Virus record (IMG/VR): IMGVR_UViG_3300031569_000008
Coordinates: 1 to 49,957 of that record
Source of the DNA: a virus
Reading direction: 5' to 3' (one strand)
DNA length: 49,957 nt
Below the pieces are notes generated by a model. It was given only the letters and a program-made list of their open reading frames with translations. It was not told the origin of the DNA and made no database searches. The translations under genes and the position numbers were made by a program. Within the stretch, counting starts at the first letter, position 1. Every line of letters begins with the position of its first letter. Positions 27,501 to 33,574 of this stretch are shown piece after piece.

Positions 27501-30500
27501 AATACTCTCTAGCTACAATCAAACGCTTGGCGCAGAGTTGTTTTCAGCTATTCAAGATGACGCATTAGGTACTACTTCTAAACTAGGTGACTTTAGAGGT
27601 CTAACGGTTGATCCAGATTCTTATAACACTTTCTTGACATCAGAAGGCCTACAGGCTATAGAGTATATAAAAAGGCAAAACCTATCTATAGATTTTATAA
27701 ATAAAATCATAAGCAAGACAAATGTAGAAAATTACATAAATAATCAAAATAGGGCTGATGCCTTAAACGCTGCGCTTGATCCAAACAAAGACACTAAGGG
27801 TATTTCTGTTTTTGATTTTGATGATACTTTGGCTCAGACCAAGTCTAACGTGCTATACACGCTGCTTGATGGCACTACTGGAAAAATAGACGCTACACAG
27901 TTCGCTGCTCAATCTACTGACTTAGAGTCAAAAGGCGCTAAGTTTGATTTTAGCGAATTTAGTCAAGTTATAGATGGTAAAAAAGGACCGTTGGCTGATC
28001 TTGCTTTAAAGCGTCAAGGCAAGTTTGGGACTGGTGATATATTTGTTCTAACTGCTAGACCTCAAGCTTCTGATGTGGCTATTCAAAAGTTTTTAAAAGA
28101 AATAGGTTTAGATATTAAAATAGAAAACATAACAGGTTTAGCTGACGGTAACGCTCAAGCAAAAGCTGACTGGATAATAGGTAAAGCAGCTGATGGTTAT
28201 AATGATTTCTATTTTGCTGATGATGCTATTAAAAACGTAAAAGCTGTTAAAGACGCTCTTAGCGTTTTAGACGTAAAAGGAGATGTTCAACTTGCTATTG
28301 TAAAATCAAACAAAAGCCGTAGTCAAGAGTTTAACGAAATGTTAGAAGCTAGGACAGGTATTAATGCTGTTAAAACTTTTTCTAAGTCTAAAGGCGAAAT
28401 GGTAGGTAGAAACAAAGGTAGATTTAGATATTTTTTACCGCCATCAGCAGAAGATTTTATGGGTATGATGTATGACTTTTTAGGTAAAGGAAAAAAAGGT
28501 GATGCGGATAAAAAGTGGATAGAAGACAATTTAATGAAACCTTATTCAAGAGGTGTTGCTAACATTGAAAGAGCTAAACAAGCTATTCAAACGTCTTACA
28601 ATGCTTTAAGGTCAGAGTTTAAAGATGTTAAAAAGAAATTAGGAAAACAAATACCAAACATAGGCTACACTTATGATCAAGCTGTTAGGGCTTATTTGTA
28701 TACTAAAGCTGGTCATAAAATACCTGGACTATCTAAAACAGATTTAAACGAACTGCTTAGTATAGTTAATGGAGATCAGAGACTTAAGTTGTTTGCTGAC
28801 AGTGTTGGATTAATATCAAACCAAAAACAAGGTTACACTTCACCCGGTGAATACTGGCTAACAGGTAGTATTGCTAGTGACTTAAACAACATAACTGAAA
28901 AAATAGGTAGAAAAGAGTTTATAAAAGAATTTATAGAAAACTCAAAAGAAATATTTAGCGAAGAAAATTTAAACAAAATAGAAGCAGCGTACGGTAAAAA
29001 CTTTAGAGAGTCTTTAGAAGACATACTTTATAGAATGGAAAACGGTACTAACAGGACATTTGGTAAAAATAAATTAGTAAACAAGTGGAGTAATTGGTTA
29101 AACAATTCTGTAGGAGCTATAATGTTTTTTAACATGAGATCTGCTTTACTACAAACTTTGTCTACTGTAAACTTTATAAACTGGACAGACAACAATCCTG
29201 CTAAAGCCGCGTTAGCGTTTGCAAACCAACCTCAATACTGGAAAGACTTTGCAACTATATTTAATTCTGATAAACTAAAACAAAGACGTAAAGGATTAAA
29301 AACAGATGTAAACGAAGCTGAACTGGCAAACGCAATGGCTGGTAGTAAAAACAAAGCACAAGCTGCGTTTCAGTACTTATTAAAAATAGGTTTTACTCCA
29401 ACTCAAATAGCAGATAGTTTTGCAATTGCTTCTGGTGGTGCAACAATGTACAGGAACAGAATAAAAACATACATGAAACAAGGCATGGATCAAAAACAAG
29501 CTGAAGACAAAGCTTGGGAAGATTTTTCTATGTTAGCTGAAGAAACACAGCAGTCATCTGATCCTTCTTTAATATCAGCACAACAAGCTGGTCCTTTAGG
29601 TAGATTTGTTTTGGCTTTCCAAAATACACCTATGCAGTACAATAGGCTTATAAAAAAGGCGGCTAGAGATTTAATAAACGGTAGAGGAGACTGGAAAACT
29701 AATGTTTCTAAAATAGCTTACTATGGAGCAATACAAAACTTTATATTCTCCGCTATGCAGAAAGCTTTATTTAGCATGTTGTTTGAAGATGAAGAAGAAC
29801 GATGTGAAGGTTTAGAAGGTAAGAAACTTGAGGCGTGTCAAAATAAAGAGTGGAAAGTAGATATTGGTAATAGTATGGCAGACAGTATTCTTAGAGGTAG
29901 TGGACTTTATGGTGCTGTAGGAGCAACGCTTAAAAATGCTATAAGACAATTTAGAAAACAAGAAAAGAAAGGATTTACAGCTGATCACACTTACACTATA
30001 CTAGAATTAGTTAACTTATCACCACCGTTAGGTTCTAAGCTTAGAAAAGTATATAACGCAATACAAACCTACAGGTTTGAAAAAGATGTTATAAAAGAAA
30101 GAGGTTTAGCGTTAGATAGCCCATCTTGGTCCGTAATAGGTAATCTAGTGAGTGGTGGTACAAACGTGCCTTTAGATAGACTAGTTAAAAAATTTAACAA
30201 CATAAAAGCAGCTCTTGATGAAAGAAACGCTATATGGAAAAGAGCTTTCTTTGCTTTTGGTTGGAACACTTGGGACTTAGGTGCAGAACCAAACGAAACA
30301 CATGAGCAGATCAAAACAGATGCTAAAGCTAAAAGAAAAGAGCAAGGTAAAATAAAAGCAAAAGAAACTAGAGATCTTAAAAAAATAGAAAAAGCTAGAG
30401 TACTAGCTGAGATGGATCCCTTGGAAAGAGCTAAGTTAGAAGCTGAAGAAAAAAAGAAAAGATCTGACGCTGCTAAAAAAGGCGCTGCAACTAGAAAAGA

Positions 30501-30594
30501 AAACAAGAGAATAAAAGACTCTATAACTAGGTCTACAATTTTACAAAGAAATAGAAAATTAATAGAAGAATATAACAAAAAGAAAAAACAATGA
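21532..30594 (+). CDS. Giant multidomain internal virion protein with zincin and HAD domains
   Basis: At 3020 residues this is the longest product, at the position of the T7 gp16 ejection protein. Domains by eye: an acidic disordered N-terminus (1-130); helical segments; a zinc metallopeptidase-like motif HEILH at 1000-1004; long helical stretches (1050-2060); a HAD phosphatase-like domain at about 2085-2255 with DFDDT (D2095, D2097), T2174, K2211 and D2230/D2231; and a helix-rich C-terminus with hydrophobic stretches ('NNSVGAIMFFNMRSALLQTL', 'YGAIQNFIFSAMQKALFSML'), resembling the large polyvalent proteins of phages. It may be injected with the DNA, opening the envelope and acting on host phosphorylated substrates. 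It ends in a Lys-rich tail and overlaps the next gene by four bases (ATGA). Confidence 0.75.
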   Translation: MPDYIVGDKKYTDEEANAAASSMGLDLSSWEKSFGARVVAGNQSDPANAEANAGSENNQASENQEESGGFGNPSSSDLLLIEGKDFEVYNKNQNGDNFTDSFPGSRTDAIDPPAYQLELEDEFKNNPGDPVFFGDPYVAFLKNKLENLEDPNGSSGVFMVTKKSYLENEIKRIGHEYAVQQNEDLIENDDKYETNSYNDVTARIKEVDDKINELDKRYYDPNSENPIDEEFYNLRKQGYDDEKADIVELLPLYARKAYEESNLILQKISTTNTGEANSAGFSITSELDGKEDIELTKEVKNEILNQVHGEENRRTKLRLIGSVTDEAVSETMGVEQKEMLINNAKMSVLSEAGKRASFDMELLQNNLFASVDSVEEVTQAQIDEYNIEAEAIQNKYYNLAAQYDFDLSKKAFMSDNFEMTTEFKEWRDKKIQDGEFLASSGDFVATIGQGLRDFGTEYLYGTASMANRLILYGVTKLGVDTQASYDRLNYVDDLVDSSFLKNNAFGTSDIGGSLWEDGVNVRSSFKTLGNMLPFTLALAASVKKGDVRKLKDVYKMFGKKKDGLQWGNIGVTVPKLKVGGKVLLEGGKKNLGGIGMNTLRMGQVAYMGTIRDNYNEAIDMGLTEGQALAYSNMASFATSVVQGIMPDANFFNTKAGKGLLEAFKGNLSKAANAKAIKEVSKQFANNLIGEIGEEEMELLLTDMAKLTVGLSNETGFLDLQTQFETVMGTIILSGSTSVATSTVGGGYANIQKQVYTEMRANVNGVMESLKANKEYSENIYNRAKAAGKTELMNRAKQDMDAADKALQHGNDIKNAITLGGEFVTDAEINLYIEKQKLLDAKKGMGDSSTATIEMTGADGAEYTFTGDLQGINERISQIDGEITSGQVAQNKDEISRKTTEASEKTAKKLGIDTNTYEDDEDLTVENAKTADQKVKDRIAEINAALPTRNKGKKEDEQDKEVSVKRVGDNGFVVQYKDGTQEIIINKTKSEKNSETTVAQHEILHAVLNETLMKNPKAAQAMAGVLKDQVDNMIARGYDPSSYLSAKLQAYKNNSADVQAEELLTFFSDGMAQGFIGFEENLFTKLKDTLRQTFQNLGIKGIEFNTGQDVYNFLKDYNKSMASGKGIRGSILNVAKKGAKGSLVNGLGAQTALERNVNQTFNTKAKGYGSAIVNFYTPYIKQAIFGSNKSLYGNKALVGEVRGFQAKILDIVKNHNKYDPISLTDKIGRLFGPTGTSENTKSSKDLYSTTEMIMGLDESMSEDQRIDHMSDMSESQKTRLGQLVGYEYTNEVKRRLRKFSKIPGFKAVEESILADITYGTTKTGKSGREVKVQGIVGIVERYSGSIELNRWINGQLDNKIQGIVESYNLGKEVDGFSEKSGKSPTIKKGKYTNIIKTNAVPSFAVKKLKETVIKVVRVLKTSVFKQTSKNVTIAPWVREFKKEIGNQNDIVFKELMGGLKNNKFSNYLLKNKKTILENMTTTWLGTAIPIAVQKKVDGKWTTEWQGRKIDFESSAETGRTSGLEMVKRNINISDKQFLSYFGEVVGPDGNLSLKSLTRGRKESLAKAMAEETGLEMIANDNEVFSELNKNQEIVNVASASIDILDIGRDIERGNSKSNKSAAVVQEALLNMMDQAIVNGGSSDAYLMYKSEQPNDIQAYADEIGLGTYFDEGKTGFKKPLIEWKDMPVLFGPAVETYKKSITNKNQEASMEQLAKFSSALIDILPPELVDAVGDDMFSITYSYLDGAKKKADGKPGKYYDLAKKRKAKGDQDSDTQLSFNPSDIRIFNSASGVMKQITTILKKNKTAAEKQAEIEDKFGDIIAKAEVANIEALKYIMNKATELIAKNPSLAPGFMRWLESSTSNVKAQRGLTRLPLIQYVDGSMEADENHIFYAQAREFAIDRSTKMYEKQTAKFKRENTLDEFINQRLEKHPPEKHLKFKGEHVDPAANVMLDLAKVALKTAATIHRMGLANKPKQLHAINTFAELEMDKILSSYNQTLGAELFSAIQDDALGTTSKLGDFRGLTVDPDSYNTFLTSEGLQAIEYIKRQNLSIDFINKIISKTNVENYINNQNRADALNAALDPNKDTKGISVFDFDDTLAQTKSNVLYTLLDGTTGKIDATQFAAQSTDLESKGAKFDFSEFSQVIDGKKGPLADLALKRQGKFGTGDIFVLTARPQASDVAIQKFLKEIGLDIKIENITGLADGNAQAKADWIIGKAADGYNDFYFADDAIKNVKAVKDALSVLDVKGDVQLAIVKSNKSRSQEFNEMLEARTGINAVKTFSKSKGEMVGRNKGRFRYFLPPSAEDFMGMMYDFLGKGKKGDADKKWIEDNLMKPYSRGVANIERAKQAIQTSYNALRSEFKDVKKKLGKQIPNIGYTYDQAVRAYLYTKAGHKIPGLSKTDLNELLSIVNGDQRLKLFADSVGLISNQKQGYTSPGEYWLTGSIASDLNNITEKIGRKEFIKEFIENSKEIFSEENLNKIEAAYGKNFRESLEDILYRMENGTNRTFGKNKLVNKWSNWLNNSVGAIMFFNMRSALLQTLSTVNFINWTDNNPAKAALAFANQPQYWKDFATIFNSDKLKQRRKGLKTDVNEAELANAMAGSKNKAQAAFQYLLKIGFTPTQIADSFAIASGGATMYRNRIKTYMKQGMDQKQAEDKAWEDFSMLAEETQQSSDPSLISAQQAGPLGRFVLAFQNTPMQYNRLIKKAARDLINGRGDWKTNVSKIAYYGAIQNFIFSAMQKALFSMLFEDEEERCEGLEGKKLEACQNKEWKVDIGNSMADSILRGSGLYGAVGATLKNAIRQFRKQEKKGFTADHTYTILELVNLSPPLGSKLRKVYNAIQTYRFEKDVIKERGLALDSPSWSVIGNLVSGGTNVPLDRLVKKFNNIKAALDERNAIWKRAFFAFGWNTWDLGAEPNETHEQIKTDAKAKRKEQGKIKAKETRDLKKIEKARVLAEMDPLERAKLEAEEKKKRSDAAKKGAATRKENKRIKDSITRSTILQRNRKLIEEYNKKKKQ

Positions 30595-31820
30595 AAAACC
30601 TTTTAATTACTTTATTCACTTTGTTAACAGTGGTTGTTAACTCTCAAACTCCAGAAGCTTTAGGTAAGACTAGTTTTTTCAAAGATCTTTATGAAGACTT
30701 TGTAAAATACGGAACTGTATATTGGGCTGGAGATGTTAATAATTCTATTGAAGCAAGAGAGCAAACGTTTTTTGTTAGAACAGGAGAAGGTGGTAGTTTA
30801 TACGATGTACCTATTGTAGTAGATAATACTCCGGATTATGCTTTTGATTATAGGCTTGGTTTTGGTATTAGAAAACTAGCTAGGTTTAGTTATGAAAGAA
30901 AACCTAAAAACTTTTATGATGGCACAGAAGAACAATTAGCATTTAGAGCACCTACATCTGCTTTGACAGGTTTAGAATATCAAGTTCATTTTGAGAAAGA
31001 AAGATGGAGAGGAGAATTATTTCAAAACCATAACATATTTTTTAAACACACAGGCAAATACCATATAGCTAAAATTGAATCAAGGGAAGTTGCTAAAATA
31101 AATTTAAAATATCAATCAGCAGAATTAAGAGCTAGATTACCTATAGGTGATAAGTTTAGTATATCAGCTGGAGCTATATATAGAACACATGATAGACCTT
31201 ATGGGTATAACCCAATAGAGATATGGTTAAATGAAACGCAAACTTTTGATGATGGTAATGGTAATACTTTTGATTTTCCTTTAAACACTTGGTATACCTT
31301 AGGTTTTGAATATGGTTACACAGATCACTACACAACATACACAGACGCTAATACTGGAGAGCAAACTACTGATTGGATATGGAAAAATGAAAACGGAGAG
31401 ATAGTAGCTTATACAGATCTTGAGTTTAGAGAAAATGTTTTTACACAGTTAATGAATAGATACAATGGAGAGCAATGGGATTTATTAGATGCTTTTGGAG
31501 AAATAGCACCTATTGTTGGAGCTGACTACTATCACAACAAAGGTAAGTTTTGGCTTCATGCTTATGCTAATTATATATTACCTAATCACAAATACATACA
31601 GGGTGACACTGAAGTTTCTTATTTAAATAGAAATAATTGGGGCCTTGGTGGTTTAAGGCAAGATGCAGAGCCAGAACAATGGGAAGACTATTCTGCTGGT
31701 TTAAGCATCGGTTGGAAACTAAACAAAAACCTAGGCATATTCGCTGAGGGAGAATATAGTAAAATGTGGGATAGTGAATTATTTCAAACTACATTTGGCG
31801 TAAACTTTACATTTAAATAA
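30591..31820 (+). CDS. Outer-membrane beta-barrel-like protein with signal peptide
   Basis: The 409-residue protein starts with a Sec signal peptide (charged 'MKN', hydrophobic 'LLITLFTLLTVVV', cleavage near NSQ at residues 17-19). The body has alternating polar/aromatic strands typical of transmembrane beta strands ('DYRLGFGIRKLARFSYERKP', 'NLGIFAEGEYSKMW') and ends 'TTFGVNFTFK', close to the aromatic-terminated beta signal read by BamA. It should be placed in the host outer membrane. It overlaps the giant ejection gene by four bases and precedes the lysis genes. Possible roles include receptor masking, superinfection exclusion or envelope destabilisation. A secreted virion component is the alternative. 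Confidence 0.7.
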   Translation: MKNLLITLFTLLTVVVNSQTPEALGKTSFFKDLYEDFVKYGTVYWAGDVNNSIEAREQTFFVRTGEGGSLYDVPIVVDNTPDYAFDYRLGFGIRKLARFSYERKPKNFYDGTEEQLAFRAPTSALTGLEYQVHFEKERWRGELFQNHNIFFKHTGKYHIAKIESREVAKINLKYQSAELRARLPIGDKFSISAGAIYRTHDRPYGYNPIEIWLNETQTFDDGNGNTFDFPLNTWYTLGFEYGYTDHYTTYTDANTGEQTTDWIWKNENGEIVAYTDLEFRENVFTQLMNRYNGEQWDLLDAFGEIAPIVGADYYHNKGKFWLHAYANYILPNHKYIQGDTEVSYLNRNNWGLGGLRQDAEPEQWEDYSAGLSIGWKLNKNLGIFAEGEYSKMWDSELFQTTFGVNFTFK

Positions 31821-31823
31821 GAT

Positions 31824-32111
31824 ATGAGTGCACCACAAATAGGAGAGGGAACAAAAGTTACATTAGACTTAAAAACTTTAGGAATCATAATTGGAGGCGT
31901 AATATCGCTGTCAAGTATGTACTTTGTTTTACAATCTGATATAGCTTTAGCTATGGAAATGCCAAAACCAGCAATTGAGAGAATTGAATATGATTTAAAA
32001 GATGAATTAATTCGACAAACAATAATGGATACACAAGAAGATGTAGAATCTATACTAGACAAGTTAGATAAGCTAGAAGAAAGAATTTACGAAATTAAAA
32101 AAACACAATAA
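31824..32111 (+). CDS. Membrane-anchored coiled-coil protein (holin or spanin-like candidate)
   Basis: This 95-residue protein has one hydrophobic segment at about residues 19-39 ('LGIIIGGVISLSSMYFVL'), then an acidic linker and a C-terminal coiled coil (about 55-92, 'ILDKLDKLEERIYEIKKTQ'). One membrane helix plus coiled coil is the pattern of inner-membrane spanins or some phage holins. Its neighbours are an outer-membrane protein, a secreted thioredoxin-fold protein and an M15 peptidase, so a lysis or envelope role is likely. Topology cannot be settled from sequence. The stop overlaps the next start by one base. Confidence 0.55.
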   Translation: MSAPQIGEGTKVTLDLKTLGIIIGGVISLSSMYFVLQSDIALAMEMPKPAIERIEYDLKDELIRQTIMDTQEDVESILDKLDKLEERIYEIKKTQ

Positions 32112-32518
32112 TGAAAAACTTTATTTTAATTTTATTTACTACAGTTTGCTTTAGTCAATCAGATGTTCCTTCGGAATACTGGTTAAATGACAAAAGCTTT
32201 GAAGACACAGTTATTGGTTCTGCTTTTGACGACAGCGAAAGTGAAACTATATTAGTAGAATTTTGGGCTGAGTTTAACGCTGAGAATTGTTTTGCTGATT
32301 GGAACAAGATTGAAAACGCTACTTATTACAGGGTAAACATAGCTGATTCGCCAAAGGCTAAGAAACAATACAGAGTACGCATGGCACCTACTCTTATATT
32401 ATTTAAAAACGGAGAAAAACAAGCCGTGTTTAAAGCTGGCCTAGACCTTCTTCTGCCAACAGATTTAAAAGAAGTACAAGAAACTATAAACGAGATTAAC
32501 AAAGCAAATAAATTTTAA
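32111..32518 (+). CDS. Secreted thioredoxin-fold protein lacking the CxxC pair
   Basis: The 135-residue protein begins with a signal peptide ending 'CFSQ' (residue 16). The rest is a thioredoxin fold: strand 'ETILVEFWAEF' (45-55), a helix at the usual active-site place, strand 'YYRVNIA', then M91-A92-P93-T94 with the conserved cis-proline and 'LILFKNG'. The active site has a single Cys (C60 in AENC) instead of WCxxC, so dithiol redox chemistry is unlikely. It may be a structural or binding module, or use one Cys for mixed disulfides. Export to the periplasm next to the lysis genes suggests an envelope role. It is coupled to the preceding gene by a one-base overlap. Confidence 0.7.
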   Translation: MKNFILILFTTVCFSQSDVPSEYWLNDKSFEDTVIGSAFDDSESETILVEFWAEFNAENCFADWNKIENATYYRVNIADSPKAKKQYRVRMAPTLILFKNGEKQAVFKAGLDLLLPTDLKEVQETINEINKANKF

Positions 32519-32522
32519 AATT

Positions 32523-32753
32523 ATGTGGAAATTAACAAAAGAGTATTGGAAAGACGTATGGGTTTTACTATGGAGTAAAACTAGTGTAGATGAAAAAGCT
32601 ATCGCTACAGTAAAAGAGATTAAGAAAAGATATAAACTTACAGCTCAAGAGTTGGCAGATGTTGCTAAAGCTATAAAAGAAGTTGGCAATCAACTAGGTG
32701 ATATTGATAACGCTATAAAAGGTAAAGCAAGAAAAGGTAGAAAAAAAGATTAA
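32523..32753 (+). CDS. Small basic helical protein
   Basis: This 76-residue protein starts with an aromatic amphipathic helix ('WKLTKEYWKDVWVLLW'). A helical middle ('LADVAKAIKEVGNQLGDI') follows, then a strongly basic tail of Lys, Arg and Gly. It could associate peripherally with membrane or DNA. It has no signal peptide and no recognised family. It lies between the thioredoxin-fold gene and the M15 peptidase, overlapping the latter by one base (TAATG), so its expression is tied to the lysis cluster. Confidence 0.65.
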   Translation: MWKLTKEYWKDVWVLLWSKTSVDEKAIATVKEIKKRYKLTAQELADVAKAIKEVGNQLGDIDNAIKGKARKGRKKD

Positions 32754-33214
32754 TGGAAAAAATAAGCAAACACGTAAGCAACAAGGAAGGTGTGTATAGC
32801 AAGACAGCGGAGAGACGTGGTATAGATAATACACCTACTGAAGAGCATTTAGCCACAATGAAAGTTACTGCTGAAAAATTGTTTGAACCTCTTAGAGAGC
32901 ACGTAGGAGCTCCTGTTAAGATAAATTCATTCTATCGTGGACCTAAACTTAACAAAGCTATAGGTGGCGCTAAAAGATCACAGCATATGAGTGGGCAAGC
33001 AATGGATATTGATGACACTTTTGGTCATATGTCTAACGCAGACATGTATCATTGGATAAAAGAAAATTTAAATTTTGATCAATTAATATGGGAATTTGGA
33101 ACAGATAAAAATCCAAACTGGCTACATGTTAGTTATGTAAACGACGAAGACAATAGAAACAGATGCTTAGAAGCATATAAATCAAACGGTAAAACAAAAT
33201 ACAAAGTAATATGA
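32753..33214 (+). CDS. M15-family peptidase, endolysin candidate
   Basis: This 153-residue protein is a single-domain zinc peptidase of the M15 (VanY / L-Ala-D-Glu peptidase) type. Zinc ligands are visible as H78 and D85 in 'QHMSGQAMD' and H125 in 'WLHVSY', with the upstream 'NSFYRGPKLN' loop as in phage M15_3 enzymes. It should cut the peptide part of peptidoglycan to release progeny. It has no signal peptide, so it needs a holin or other route to the wall; the membrane protein at 31824-32111 is a candidate partner. It overlaps the following gene by four bases. Confidence 0.88.
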   Translation: MEKISKHVSNKEGVYSKTAERRGIDNTPTEEHLATMKVTAEKLFEPLREHVGAPVKINSFYRGPKLNKAIGGAKRSQHMSGQAMDIDDTFGHMSNADMYHWIKENLNFDQLIWEFGTDKNPNWLHVSYVNDEDNRNRCLEAYKSNGKTKYKVI

Positions 33215-33519
33215 ATGAATTAATTCAAGGCGCAGGATCTTCTGCTAAAAGATTTGTAAATCTAGAAGACCCTATGCAAGAAAAATCTAAAGCAGGATCA
33301 GGTCTAGATAAAAAAGTTCAAGGTTCTAAGGATCAAAATAATCCTAATAATCCATTACAAATGAGAAAAGCATCACCATGTAAGCAAGGCGATTCTTGCT
33401 GGGAAGGGTATAAAGCCCAAGGAAAGAAAAAGTCTCCATCAGGTAAAAAAACATCTGGAGGAAGTATAAAAATGGTAAACAACTGTGTACCTATAACTAA
33501 AAAAGCAAGCGGTAAATAA
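33211..33519 (+). CDS. Small Lys/Gly/Ser-rich terminal gene of the structural arm
   Basis: This 102-residue protein is low-complexity and basic, with Pro/Asn and Lys/Gly/Ser stretches. It has a 'CKQGDSCWEGY' motif (two Cys, about residues 57-67) and 'IKMVNNCVPI' near the end. I recall similar C-terminal 'NCVPI' proteins in other marine phages, often near virion genes, but no function is known to me. It is the last gene before the bidirectional terminator and overlaps the peptidase gene by four bases. Confidence 0.6.
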   Translation: MNELIQGAGSSAKRFVNLEDPMQEKSKAGSGLDKKVQGSKDQNNPNNPLQMRKASPCKQGDSCWEGYKAQGKKKSPSGKKTSGGSIKMVNNCVPITKKASGK

Positions 33520-33524
33520 AAAAA

Positions 33525-33545
33525 GGGAGGTTAACTAGACCTCCC
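33525..33545. terminator. Bidirectional terminator between the convergent arms
   Basis: GGGAGGT and ACCTCCC form a perfect 7-bp stem around a 7-base loop. On the plus strand it is followed by AATTTT. On the minus strand the stem is followed by seven T (the A-run at 33518-33524), a strong intrinsic terminator. It separates the structural arm from the nrdA-ending arm and should stop read-through in both directions. Confidence 0.88.
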
Positions 33546-33550
33546 AATTT

Positions 33551-33574
33551 TAACTAACTAACTAACTAACTAAC
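33551..33574. repeat. (TAAC)6 tetranucleotide repeat with stops in all frames
   Basis: Six exact copies of TAAC run from 33551 to 33574. Because 4 is not a multiple of 3, the repeat puts TAA in all three plus-strand frames, and TAG (from GTTA repeats) in all three minus-strand frames. The nrdA stop codon at 33570-33572 lies inside it. It may act as a translation barrier between converging transcripts or be a slippage-prone microsatellite. Confidence 0.85.

Noticed and set aside
30069-30578. A 169-residue hydrophobic frame on the minus strand inside the giant ejection gene
   Set aside because: It is antisense to a Lys/Ala-rich coding region whose complement naturally gives Leu/Phe/Ser runs. 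It has no start context and nothing adjacent to support it.
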